In this document: positions 53,174 to 62,029 of the stretch, piece by piece
How the letters are laid out: each line of letters starts with the position of its first letter
Numbering within the stretch: position 1 is the first letter of the stretch
Origin: an uncultured Eubacteriales bacterium
GTDB taxonomy: Bacteria > Bacillota > Clostridia > Oscillospirales > Acutalibacteraceae
Length of the DNA stretch: 64,000 nt
Assembly: GCA_905198155.1 (NCBI GenBank)
Contig: CAJKBQ010000015.1
Span: forward strand, 1 to 64,000
Direction of reading: 5' to 3'
Position numbers and translations under genes: made by a program
Notes under the pieces: generated by a model
The model's input: only the letters and a program-made list of their open reading frames with translations
Told to the model about the DNA's origin: nothing
The model's database searches: none

Positions 53174-53324
53174 GGAATTGCTCCTTTCTTTCGGGAACAC
53201 ATGGGAATTTGCGTCGCCTGCGGACAAATCGCCCCCTATATCATACCACTGCGCGCGCCGCGCGTCAACTGTTTTTGCATCGATACGCCAATACCGGCAT
53301 GAAAATTACTCTCATGCCGGCGCC

Positions 53325-53352
53325 GAAAACGCTATTATAATGTAGGGTTTTC
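53325..53352. repeat. Repeated 28-bp imperfect palindrome, copy 2
   Basis: GAAAAC and GTTTTC ends, CTA/TAG inner arms and a TATAAT core. It lies between the binding-protein gene and the sensor-regulator gene. A second hairpin (CCGGCATGA/TCATGCCGG, 53294-53320) sits beside it. Confidence 0.8.
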
Positions 53353-53356
53353 CGAA

Positions 53357-54877
53357 TTACTTTTTGGCCGCGTACCACGCATCCAGCTGCTTTTGGCACT
53401 CATCAATAATTTTTTGGAGTCCGGCAGCGTAAAGTTCGTCGTTCATTTGCTTAATCGTCGCGTCAACGTCTGCGTATTCACCGCTTTGGAAGCCTGAATC
53501 GTAATTTTTGTAAATCGCTTTGCACGCAGACAGCTCCGTTTGCACGCTTTCCGCATTGAAAGAGAAACCCAGAATCGGGGATGCCTTGCTTTCGCGGTTC
53601 ATCTTGTCCACTTGTTCCGCAAAATCAGCGGATTTGCCTTTCAATTGATACCCAATCAGCGTGTTGCCCATTTGGTATGCCCAGGAGCAAACCGCGTAAC
53701 CGCTGTCATTAACTGGCACCGCCTGGCCGTTGTCCAGCGTGTAGTTGGCGCCTTCGATGCCGTACGCCAGCGCGTTGAACAGTTCCGGTTTGCTGTTCAT
53801 CAGGTCGATCATCATGCAGGCGCGTTCCGGATTTTTGGAGGTGAAGCTGACGGACGTCATCGTTGAGCGCACGGTGTTGGTTGTCACTGTCGGTTCCCCT
53901 AATGTGACATAAGTGCCATCAAGTCCATATTTGTCCTTCAGTGTCACTTCATATCCCGGCTGCCAGCATTCAAAACGCATCGTAATCAATCCGGATTTCG
54001 CCAATGAGATATCGTCACCCATTGTGTAAACGTCCGGCTTGATGTACCCTTTCTGATTCCATTTACGCAGCCGTTTCATTTGATCCACATATCCGTCGAA
54101 TTCCCAAATATTCATTACTTTGGTCGGATCATTCAGCGGTACGCCGATCATATCAGTCACTTGTTCAATTCCACAGAAAATATACCCTTCGGTGTAAAAC
54201 AAATTCGAGCTGCCTATGGTTGCCTTTTCCCATTTTTCGTTTTTGCTCATGTACTCGAGGATGGGTTCCAGATCGTCCAGCGTCTTAATTTTTGTCAAAT
54301 CGAGTTTCATTGCATCAATGGCTTCATTCAAAATTGCCACGGAATAGTTACGCGCAGTGATTTGATAGTTCGGGATCCCGTAGCAGCCGCCGTCGACGGA
54401 CGTTGCGTCCCACCACGATTCCGGAATTACTTTTCTCGTTTCGGGGAGATAGTCCCAGTAGTTATTCAGATCCAGATATGCCTTTTGCTGTACAAAATCG
54501 GAAAATCCGAAAGAGACCATTGACAGGCAGTTGTCAAACGCTTCCTGCCCTGAGAATTTCAGCTTCATTTTTTCCAGGTATTCGGACGCCTGGATCCATT
54601 CCACGTTCAACGTTGTGTTGTCAATCAGCTTCGGCAGCACGTTTTCGTTGATGTTTTTCATCACATGTGCCGTCGCGGTTTCGTCCTGCGGCGTAATGCG
54701 CAAAATCCACTTGACCTCGTACGGGTCGAGCTTTTTGACTGCTTCGGACGAAGTCTCCGGTTTGGAATCCGTCTGCGACGGGGTCGGGGCCGCCGAGCTG
54801 GCCGGCGTTTTCGCGCATCCGGCGAAAAGCGCACACACCATCAGCACGGCAAGCGCAAGGGATAGCAATTTTTTCAT
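53357..54877 (-). CDS. Extracellular solute-binding lipoprotein
   Basis: 506 residues. The signal peptide with lipobox LFAGC (Cys near 21) is followed by a Ser/Pro/Thr-rich linker and a family-1-like bilobal binding domain. It delivers an oligosaccharide or similar ligand to the two permeases encoded just upstream. GAAAGGA precedes the ATG. No ATP-binding subunit is in the operon; as in other LplABC-type systems, a shared MsmX-like ATPase is probably encoded elsewhere. Confidence 0.92.
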   Translation of the reverse strand: MKKLLSLALAVLMVCALFAGCAKTPASSAAPTPSQTDSKPETSSEAVKKLDPYEVKWILRITPQDETATAHVMKNINENVLPKLIDNTTLNVEWIQASEYLEKMKLKFSGQEAFDNCLSMVSFGFSDFVQQKAYLDLNNYWDYLPETRKVIPESWWDATSVDGGCYGIPNYQITARNYSVAILNEAIDAMKLDLTKIKTLDDLEPILEYMSKNEKWEKATIGSSNLFYTEGYIFCGIEQVTDMIGVPLNDPTKVMNIWEFDGYVDQMKRLRKWNQKGYIKPDVYTMGDDISLAKSGLITMRFECWQPGYEVTLKDKYGLDGTYVTLGEPTVTTNTVRSTMTSVSFTSKNPERACMMIDLMNSKPELFNALAYGIEGANYTLDNGQAVPVNDSGYAVCSWAYQMGNTLIGYQLKGKSADFAEQVDKMNRESKASPILGFSFNAESVQTELSACKAIYKNYDSGFQSGEYADVDATIKQMNDELYAAGLQKIIDECQKQLDAWYAAKK

Positions 54878-54945
54878 AGAAAAACGAGTCCTTTCTTCGT
54901 TTTATTTTGATAAACACGGCGCTAGCTTCCGTGAATTACCCAGAA

Positions 54946-55839
54946 TTATCCTTTGACCGCGCCGGACGAAATCCCGCGCACAAAGTACTTTTGGAAAAAT
55001 GGGAAAACCATGAGCATCGGCCCGAATACGATGACCGCGGATGCAAATTTGACGGAATCGGAGATAACCGCGTTCGGGTCATACGACTGTGTATACTGCA
55101 TCTCGCTGCGGAGCAGCTCCGCCTCTTTCAGCAAACGGTACAAATAATATTGCAGCATCTGGTCTTTTGCTTTTGAAATATACAACATAGAGCTTTGCCA
55201 TTGGTTCCAATACCCAAGTGTCATCAGCAGCGCCATCGTCGCCAATGCAGGCTTGGCCATCGGCAGCATCACCGAGCGGAAAATGCGGAATTCGTTCGCA
55301 CCGTCGATGGTCGCCGCCTCGATCACTTCGCCGGGCGTGTCGTAAAAGAAGGTGCGCAGCAGGATCACGTTCCAGCAACTGACCAAACTGGGCAAAATGA
55401 GCGCCAGGACGTTGTCTTTCAAATGGTAATACTGCGTCATCAAAATGTAGTTCGGGATCATCCCGGCGTTGAACAGCATCGCAAAAAACACCAAGAAGCT
55501 GACCGGACGCTGGAATTTGTAATCGCGCCGCGTGAGCACGTACGACAGCATCGCCGTCACGATCAGCCCGACGGCCGTCCCAACAATCGTGACAAAAATC
55601 GTCACTTTGTAGGAACTTGCGATCACTTTTCCGGATTTCATCAAATATTCGTACGCGTACAGCGACCATTTGACCGGCGTGAACGAGTATCCGCGTTCCA
55701 AAAAGCTGGTCGGATCAGAAAACGACAGGATCACCAGCAGCACCAGCGGCACCGTCGTGGACAGCGACAGGAAAATGAACACCGCGTGCGTTAAAATCAT
55801 GAACGGCCGGAACTTTTTCTTCTTATGCAACGTTTCCAT
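54946..55839 (-). CDS. ABC transporter permease, LplC/YtcP type
   Basis: 297 residues, six predicted membrane helices. The EAA loop for ATPase contact reads EAATIDGANEFRIFRSVMLPM near 200. The start at 55839 follows a GGGAGG site; the frame upstream overlaps the other permease. Second permease of a heterodimeric CUT1-type importer. Confidence 0.93.
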   Translation of the reverse strand: METLHKKKKFRPFMILTHAVFIFLSLSTTVPLVLLVILSFSDPTSFLERGYSFTPVKWSLYAYEYLMKSGKVIASSYKVTIFVTIVGTAVGLIVTAMLSYVLTRRDYKFQRPVSFLVFFAMLFNAGMIPNYILMTQYYHLKDNVLALILPSLVSCWNVILLRTFFYDTPGEVIEAATIDGANEFRIFRSVMLPMAKPALATMALLMTLGYWNQWQSSMLYISKAKDQMLQYYLYRLLKEAELLRSEMQYTQSYDPNAVISDSVKFASAVIVFGPMLMVFPFFQKYFVRGISSGAVKG

Positions 55840-55856
55840 GTCAAATGCGTCCTCCC

Positions 55857-56807
55857 TTAGTACATCGCGCTGCGTGCGCCGAATTTGCTGCGGATGAATT
55901 TGTTCGCGCCGATCACCAGCAGGAACCCGGCGACCGATTGGAACAGTCCGGCTGCCGCCGCCTGCCCTACGCCCGCGCTGCCAAGCAGGGCGGAATATAC
56001 ATAAGTATCCAACACATTCGACACATTTTTGAGGTAACTGCTTTCCATCGGCAGCATCCAAAATTGGGAGAAATCTGCGTTAAAAATGCGTCCCAACGCG
56101 TTCAGCAGGTTGATTAAAATGATCGGCGACAGGCACGGCACCGTGATGTAGCGGATTTTCTGCCCGCGCGACGCGCCGTCGATCTCGGCGGCTTCGTAGT
56201 AACTGGGGTCGATGTTCAGGATATAGGCGTAATACAGCAGCGTCGAATATCCAAATCCTTTCCAGAAATGCATGATAATGTGAATCCACGGCCAAAATTC
56301 CGGTTCGTTGTAAAACTTGATCTTCTCATGCCCCAGGTTTTGCAGTAAACCGTTGACCATTCCGTTGCCGTTTGCCAGGAAGGCATAGACTAAATATGTT
56401 ACAATTGTCCAAGAGAGAAAATACGGAATGAAAATTAATGTCTGATACGCTTTCAGCGCGAACCGGTTCCGCACCTCGTACAGCATGATCGCCAGCAGGA
56501 TGCTCCCCACCAGCCCGGTCACGATGAACGCAAGGTTGTACAATACCGTGTTCGCCAACGCGCGCAGCGATACGTTTGTGATGAACACAAAACGGAAATT
56601 TTCCAACCCAAACCATGGGCTTCCGAATATTCCATCCCTAAAATTGAAATTTTTGAACGCCATGATAATGCCGGGCATCGCAACATAATGAAACGCGATC
56701 AGCAGCAACAGCGCCGGAAGCGCCAGCACGGTCAGCTCGATGGTTTTCTGCGTGTCCTTGCCGAACCGTCGCCGGCCCGCCGCACGCACCCCCGCCTTGC
56801 TTTGCAT
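55857..56807 (-). CDS. ABC transporter permease, LplB/YteP type
   Basis: 316 residues, six predicted membrane helices, EAA loop EAAEIDGASRGQKIRYITVP near 205. GAGGAG favours the ATG at 56807; a GTG nine bases upstream touches the ribosome site. First gene of the importer operon permease-permease-binding protein, followed by the sensor-regulator. Confidence 0.93.
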   Translation of the reverse strand: MQSKAGVRAAGRRRFGKDTQKTIELTVLALPALLLLIAFHYVAMPGIIMAFKNFNFRDGIFGSPWFGLENFRFVFITNVSLRALANTVLYNLAFIVTGLVGSILLAIMLYEVRNRFALKAYQTLIFIPYFLSWTIVTYLVYAFLANGNGMVNGLLQNLGHEKIKFYNEPEFWPWIHIIMHFWKGFGYSTLLYYAYILNIDPSYYEAAEIDGASRGQKIRYITVPCLSPIILINLLNALGRIFNADFSQFWMLPMESSYLKNVSNVLDTYVYSALLGSAGVGQAAAAGLFQSVAGFLLVIGANKFIRSKFGARSAMY

Positions 56808-57125
56808 GGGATCCACACTCCTCGTTTGAAATTCGCCCCGTCGCCGGGTGTCTGCCGATATCGTACCACACTTCGGCCCAAATGTCTACTGTGTTTTCGT
56901 CCGATTTCTGTGTTCTGATTCACTTTTTGCGCGAAAATCGCGATTTTTTTGAAAAAAGCGCGGAATACAATGTGAATATTTGGTTGTCAAATGATATTCG
57001 CCCACTTATTTCTAATTTGCCCCATTTGAATTGTAAAAAAATCACACGTCCGATTGTGTGCCCGAACGTGCGATTTTTTGTATAATTGTGATTGTTTTGG
57101 GGTTTGTTACCACTACGGCTGCGCG
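56808..57125. promoter_or_regulatory. Importer promoter and upstream terminator
   Basis: On the minus strand TAGACA (56883-56888), 17 bases, TACGAT (56860-56865) is a plausible importer promoter. At 57035-57080 a hairpin (AAATCACACGT with ACGTGCGATTT, one mismatch) has T-runs on both strands and would terminate the oxidoreductase gene at 57126. No gene in this 318 bp. Confidence 0.65.
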
Positions 57126-58283
57126 TCACCCTTCATATAGATAGAGATTCCGTTCATCGCACGCGCCGCCCTGGTGCGAAGCCGCGATCGGCGCGGGCCG
57201 CTCGAACGTCGTGGTCAGCGTGCGGAACTGCCCGTCGCGCCCGCTGTCCAGAATGCCGCGCTGCACCTCCAGCGCATGAAGTCCCATTTCTGCCGATAAC
57301 CGGTGCGGCCGGTTCGTCCGAATCGCCCACGCCATGTCTGCCGCACCGATTCCGCGGTAGCTCGGCTGGTCGCCGTACGGATGCGTGATCGGAAATTCCA
57401 ATTTTTCCGATCCGTTGGTGCGGTAATACAGGTGATCGTTAAACATATTCGGGTCGCCGAGGAACAATGTCCCGTCCGTGCCATAAATTTCGAACGCATT
57501 TTCATCGCCGCCGCGGCATTCGGACGTGATGGCCATCGTGGCGTGGAATCCGCAGCGAAATTCGAGCGCGCCAATGATCGTGTTTTCGGTGTCCACGAAG
57601 TACGGCTCGTCAAATTTGCTGTGGCGCGGGTTCAGGTATGGTCGCGTTGCGTCGCGTGTAAACGAAAAGCCGCACACGCGCGAGACGGGTCCAAAAATGT
57701 TAAATAATGTGTGCAAATAGTACCCGCCCATATCGTACGGAATACCGCCGCCGCGCGCCATCACGGAATATTTGCGCACCGCGTCGTCCGCGTCCGACTT
57801 GATCATCTGGTAATTTCGTGCCAGCCGGATCACACCCATCACCGGCTCGCCGATGATGCCTGCGTCAACAAATTGGCGCGCAGTTTGCATCGACCCGCCC
57901 AAAAATGTGTCCGGCGCGACGGCGAACCGCAGGTGCTTTTCATGTGCCAAATTCACCAATTTCTGCGCTTCCGACACCGTGTCCGCCATCATTTTTTCAC
58001 AATACAGGTGCTTTCCGGCTTCCAATACCTGCCGATTGACTTCGTAATGGGACGATGCATACGTCAGATTTACAACCAATTCGACCTCCGGGTCGGCGAG
58101 AATGTCCGCCACCGTCCGTTTCGGGATGTTGTATTTTTCGGCCTGGCGTGCGGCTTTCTCGTCCACTTGGTCAGCGCAGCCAACTACGTCAATAATTGAG
58201 AATGTTTGGATCAGATTTTGGAGATATGTGTCACTAATCATTCCGCAGCCAATGATTGCGGTTTTTACCGGAGCAAATTTCAT
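57126..58283 (-). CDS. Gfo/Idh/MocA family oxidoreductase
   Basis: 385 residues. TAIIGCGMISDTYLQNL begins the Rossmann fold, CEKMMADTVSEAQKLVNLAH has EKM in place of the usual EKP while keeping the Lys, and YDMGGYYLHTLFNIFGPV is the active-site helix. GGAGG precedes the ATG at 58283. Second gene of an operon with the isomerase (19 bp gap); divergent AraC gene beyond. Confidence 0.88.
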   Translation of the reverse strand: MKFAPVKTAIIGCGMISDTYLQNLIQTFSIIDVVGCADQVDEKAARQAEKYNIPKRTVADILADPEVELVVNLTYASSHYEVNRQVLEAGKHLYCEKMMADTVSEAQKLVNLAHEKHLRFAVAPDTFLGGSMQTARQFVDAGIIGEPVMGVIRLARNYQMIKSDADDAVRKYSVMARGGGIPYDMGGYYLHTLFNIFGPVSRVCGFSFTRDATRPYLNPRHSKFDEPYFVDTENTIIGALEFRCGFHATMAITSECRGGDENAFEIYGTDGTLFLGDPNMFNDHLYYRTNGSEKLEFPITHPYGDQPSYRGIGAADMAWAIRTNRPHRLSAEMGLHALEVQRGILDSGRDGQFRTLTTTFERPAPIAASHQGGACDERNLYLYEG

Positions 58284-58302
58284 ACAAAATTCCTCCCAAT
58301 GC

Positions 58303-59085
58303 TCAATCCAGACCCATTTTGCGCAATGCACGGTAGCTGGTGTCAATCGCGTCAAATACGTCGCCGGTGCATTCGTCCTGTTCCACGACATACCGTTCAA
58401 TTCCAATTTCTTTCGCCGCTGCCAAAATGCCCGGCCAATTCAGGTTCCCGGTCCCAACGGGCGCAAAGTTGAACGGCTTATCTTCAATCGCGCCGGTCAA
58501 TGGCTGGATCGCGTAGTCTTTCAGGTGCATCGAAAACGCGCGCCCGCGGAACATTTTCAGCGCGTGCGACACTTCCAGCCCGGCGCACGTCAGCCAGAAT
58601 ACATCCGGCTGGAAATACACGGCATCCGGATCTGTTTCGTTCATCAGGATGTCCATGCCATGAACATCACCAAATCGAATCCACTCAAATGCGTGAAAAT
58701 GGTACATTAAACGAATTCCCGCATTTTTGCATGCCCGACCTTCGCGATTCAGTAGCGCAGCGTACCGATGGTACCCGTCGGCGTCCTGCCGCATCTCCGC
58801 CGGAATCGAATCCGTGCGCATCACGTTTACGCCAAACACGTCGGCCTGGCGGCGTGCGTCGTCGATCTGTGCACAGATTTTTCCCGTCGGAACAAACACC
58901 GAATCCGGACGCAGTCCGAATTCGCCCAGCAACGCCATAAACTCACTGTCATTGTAAAATGACGGCGGCGTGACTTGCAGTGTTCGATATCCAATTTCCG
59001 CCACTCGGCGCAGCGTCTCCCGGTATTCTTCGGGCGAATTGGTATGCTTTCGCATAGTATACATTTGCAATCCAATTTGACTCAT
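58303..59085 (-). CDS. Sugar phosphate isomerase/epimerase (AP-endonuclease-2 fold)
   Basis: 260 residues. TIM-barrel protein of the IolE/YcjR type: GLQMYTMRKH start, YHFHAFEW near 150, QPDVFWLTCAG near 178, SMHLKDYA near 205, giving metal-binding Glu, Asp and His. AAGGAG precedes the ATG at 59085. The isomerase plus Gfo/Idh/MocA pairing repeats the operon at 936-2799. Confidence 0.88.
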   Translation of the reverse strand: MSQIGLQMYTMRKHTNSPEEYRETLRRVAEIGYRTLQVTPPSFYNDSEFMALLGEFGLRPDSVFVPTGKICAQIDDARRQADVFGVNVMRTDSIPAEMRQDADGYHRYAALLNREGRACKNAGIRLMYHFHAFEWIRFGDVHGMDILMNETDPDAVYFQPDVFWLTCAGLEVSHALKMFRGRAFSMHLKDYAIQPLTGAIEDKPFNFAPVGTGNLNWPGILAAAKEIGIERYVVEQDECTGDVFDAIDTSYRALRKMGLD

Positions 59086-59196
59086 CTGAAACAGCTCCTT
59101 TTCAAAATTCAATGGCCTATGGCTGCATTATACCATGATCCCGGCCGCACCGCAATAGAGAATTTGCCCTTTTTGTTGTATTTTTCGGCCAAAACC

Positions 59197-59225
59197 TTGC
59201 AAAAAGGCGCAAAACGTGGTACAAT
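59197..59225 (+). promoter_or_regulatory. Promoter of the second AraC gene
   Basis: TTGCAA (59197-59202), 17 bases, TACAAT (59220-59225), 38 bp before the start codon. Confidence 0.75.
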
Positions 59226-59262
59226 CAGATCGGAAAATAAAACGGAGGAAAAAGAACGAAAA

Positions 59263-60024
59263 ATGCAGGAAAATGCGCCAAATATCTCGGAAATTGTAGT
59301 TATGCCGCAGCAGTGGCAGGCGCCGCGCCGGTTCCATTACACCAACGGCCGGCCGGATCACGCGCTGTTATGGATTCGGTCTGGGGTTTTCCGGGTAAAT
59401 TTTCCGGATGAATCCCACTTGACGGCGCACGCGGGCAGCCTGTTGTACATTCCGCGTAATGCGAAATATTTTGCGTCCTTCTCTGACAACGAAGTGACGC
59501 GCGACACGCTCATTCACTTCCAGCTGTCCGACGGCGGCGCATTGGCAGACCGCACAACCGAATGGGTTTCGGACGGCGGCGCACGCTGGGCCGAGTATTT
59601 CGACCGCGCGCAGGCGGCGTTTTCGCAGGCGCAGCGGCCGTTTTTGCTGCGTTCGGTCGTGTATGAACTGCTGGATCAGATGTTTATTCACCGATTGGCC
59701 GAGGAACAGCCCGATTATCGGCTGATCGCACCAGGGTTGCAGCTGCTCGAAGGCCATTTGCATGAAGCAATCCCCGTCGCCGCACTGGCGCGCGCGTGCT
59801 GCCTGAGCGAGCGTACATTTCGGCGCATATTCCATCGGTATACCGGGGTCAGCCCGATTCAATACCGCAACAACTTGCGTCTATCGCGTGCCAGACAGCT
59901 GCTCACCAGCGCCGATTTGTCGGTTTCCGAGATCGCAGAATCGCTTGGGTTTTATGATAGCTCCTATTTTTGCCGTTTTTTCCACGGTCATACCGGGCAA
60001 TGGCCAGGTGCATTGCGGAATTAA
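59263..60024 (+). CDS. AraC family transcriptional regulator
   Basis: 253 residues. N-terminal cupin (HALLWIRSGVFRVNF, LLYIPRNAKYF), C-terminal AraC domain at about 155-250 (VAALARACCLSERTFRRIFHR, then ESLGFYDSSYFCRFFHGHTG). The start follows a promoter and GGAGGAAAAAG; the long upstream frame is not supported. Divergent from the isomerase/oxidoreductase operon, its likely target. Confidence 0.9.
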   Translation: MQENAPNISEIVVMPQQWQAPRRFHYTNGRPDHALLWIRSGVFRVNFPDESHLTAHAGSLLYIPRNAKYFASFSDNEVTRDTLIHFQLSDGGALADRTTEWVSDGGARWAEYFDRAQAAFSQAQRPFLLRSVVYELLDQMFIHRLAEEQPDYRLIAPGLQLLEGHLHEAIPVAALARACCLSERTFRRIFHRYTGVSPIQYRNNLRLSRARQLLTSADLSVSEIAESLGFYDSSYFCRFFHGHTGQWPGALRN

Positions 60025-60103
60025 TGGGAAAAACACGCAGAAAAACGGCGTGAAATCCCCGCCAATTGGACGGCATATTTCGCGTCGTTTTTTCGACAAA
60101 TGT

Positions 60104-61174
60104 TTAATTTTCAGCGCATTTTGGGCCAAACCACTCCATTACACGCATTTCGCCGTCGGCTCGGATTGAAAACGCATCATGCGAGGCCGGTACGAAAAAT
60201 GTGCTGCCCGGGGAAACGGTTTCGGTACCAATTTTTCCTGTCCCTGACAGGACATATAAACCGCTGAACGTACCGTCGGCCGGTCGAATCATTTCATCAT
60301 GTACCAAATGTTCCACCAAACGAAAACAATGGGTTCGATCATACCCAATGCATTCCGTCGATATGCTGCCGTTTTGGGCCAATTTGCGCGGTTGAATTTG
60401 TGACATTTGCCGTGTATCACCAGCAGAACGACAGGTATAGTCAAAACAGTCGAACAGTTTTTTAAATCCCAGTCCTTGGTGGCACGATTCGTCCGCGACT
60501 GCCAATCCCGACGGTGTGACGCGCTCTGTGCGAATCGTGTAGTCGGTCGGCTCCTGGATTTCCATCAGGAAGCAGCCCGCGCCGATTGCGTGCGGGACGC
60601 CGCCTTCGATCAGCCATGTGTCTCCTGGGTGAACGGAAAACCGGTGGAGGCAGGCGAGCATTGCTGGAATGTCCTGGCGGTTAAAGCAATCTTGCCAAAT
60701 TTTGCGCGTCACACCTGGCCGAAATCCAAAATATATACAAGGTTCGACGCCTTTAATGGTGCGAGTTCCTAAAATATGCCAGCACTCCGTCTTGCCAAAT
60801 GGGGATCCGAACAATCGCTGCGCCTGCGCGGCCGTTGGGTGAACCTGGATGGTCAGCCGCTCGGCCGAATCCAACAGCTTGACCAGCACGCCCGGCGTTG
60901 CGCCAAACTGCGCCGCGAACGCTGCACCCAGCATTTCTGCCGGGTTTGCAGCAATTTTGTTGCGCAGCGATTCGTTGTCATATGCAACGCTTAGTCCCTC
61001 CACGATTGATTCTCGTCCGGGATTTCGTGCTGTTACCACCGATGTCAGCCATTCTTCCGGAAAATGGTCGTCGATCGCATTCGGCTCACCATGCCGCTGT
61101 CGGATCAATCGGCCGCCCAAATAGGTTCGCCATGCGGTCGCGCCGCGCAACGGAATTGGGGTTGAATGTGCCAC
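60104..61174 (-). CDS. manA: Class I mannose-6-phosphate isomerase
   Basis: 356 residues, double cupin. KLLDSAERLTIQVHPTAAQA near 102 has the metal Gln/His pair, GKTECWHIL supplies the Glu, and LIEGGVPHAIGAGCFLMEIQEPTDYTI-type sequence near 205 has the second His. It interconverts mannose and fructose 6-phosphates, although relatives act on other sugars. GTG at 61174, with GGAGG eight bases before it, is the start; a frame to 61273 would overlap the cupin gene. Confidence 0.88.
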   Translation of the reverse strand: MAHSTPIPLRGATAWRTYLGGRLIRQRHGEPNAIDDHFPEEWLTSVVTARNPGRESIVEGLSVAYDNESLRNKIAANPAEMLGAAFAAQFGATPGVLVKLLDSAERLTIQVHPTAAQAQRLFGSPFGKTECWHILGTRTIKGVEPCIYFGFRPGVTRKIWQDCFNRQDIPAMLACLHRFSVHPGDTWLIEGGVPHAIGAGCFLMEIQEPTDYTIRTERVTPSGLAVADESCHQGLGFKKLFDCFDYTCRSAGDTRQMSQIQPRKLAQNGSISTECIGYDRTHCFRLVEHLVHDEMIRPADGTFSGLYVLSGTGKIGTETVSPGSTFFVPASHDAFSIRADGEMRVMEWFGPKCAEN

Positions 61175-61175
61175 G

Positions 61176-61952
61176 TTATTTTTCCTCCGCTTCAAAAGAG
61201 CGCACGGTTCCGGTCGGAATGTGACTCGAATCGAGTCGTTTAAGCGCCAATTCGTTGTCAGGCATGAAGTCAATCCACATATAATGCATGTGGCGGTCGC
61301 CTGTTACTTCCACCCCGTGGTCTGCGCCGAGCGGAATGTGCAGGATCATATTGCCACTCATTGGGATATGTTCGCCGTCGATCAGGACATCCATGTCGTT
61401 TTCCGGGAAACTGAAGAAAAATTGGTCGAGCATTGGGTGCGAATGCGGCTTCACGAGGTCATACCCATAAGATTCCACCGATCCCAGCGAAAAACGCGGA
61501 ATCACGCGCTGCGGAATCATCATGCGGCTGATCGTTTTGGGGCTTTTGTTGCGGTCCACGTACTGGATCGAGTCCTGATACGGCACGCGAACTGGAAATT
61601 CCGTCCGATATTCGGCAAGCATTTCCGAATCTTCCGGAAAAATATCCCATTGAATTTCCAATATCTGAACATCTGTCTCCGCAACAATTGTTAAATCTGT
61701 ATCCGAAGCCGGCACATAGGTGAGTCGCGTGTCATAGACATCGGTGCGGTCGGCGGTGGTAAAGGACGCTTTGCCCTGAATAAGGATCAAAATGTAGTAA
61801 TATCCGCAATTTCCCACCAATTTCAGTGTTTGGCCGGCTGGAATGGTGTGATGCACGGGGCGCGCGCCGGGGATTTCTCCTTTGCACAGCTCCACTGCCG
61901 CCGCTTTGCGACGCGAAACGTCCACTTGTTCCATGATGATTTTGTCTGCCAT
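61176..61952 (-). CDS. Cupin-fold protein, KduI-like or hypothetical
   Basis: 258 residues with two cupin-like halves. HSHPMLDQFFFSF near 170 and HIPLGADHGVEVTGDRHMHYMWID near 215 resemble metal-binding His clusters of sugar isomerases. No exact family. AGGAGG precedes the ATG at 61952. One base separates it from the manA start, so the two are tightly coupled. Confidence 0.7.
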   Translation of the reverse strand: MADKIIMEQVDVSRRKAAAVELCKGEIPGARPVHHTIPAGQTLKLVGNCGYYYILILIQGKASFTTADRTDVYDTRLTYVPASDTDLTIVAETDVQILEIQWDIFPEDSEMLAEYRTEFPVRVPYQDSIQYVDRNKSPKTISRMMIPQRVIPRFSLGSVESYGYDLVKPHSHPMLDQFFFSFPENDMDVLIDGEHIPMSGNMILHIPLGADHGVEVTGDRHMHYMWIDFMPDNELALKRLDSSHIPTGTVRSFEAEEK

Positions 61953-62029
61953 GATGTTTTCCTCCTGTGATGTTGTATTGTGTGAATTTTGGACTTGCAA
62001 CAAAATGAATGCTATTCGAATTTCGGGTT

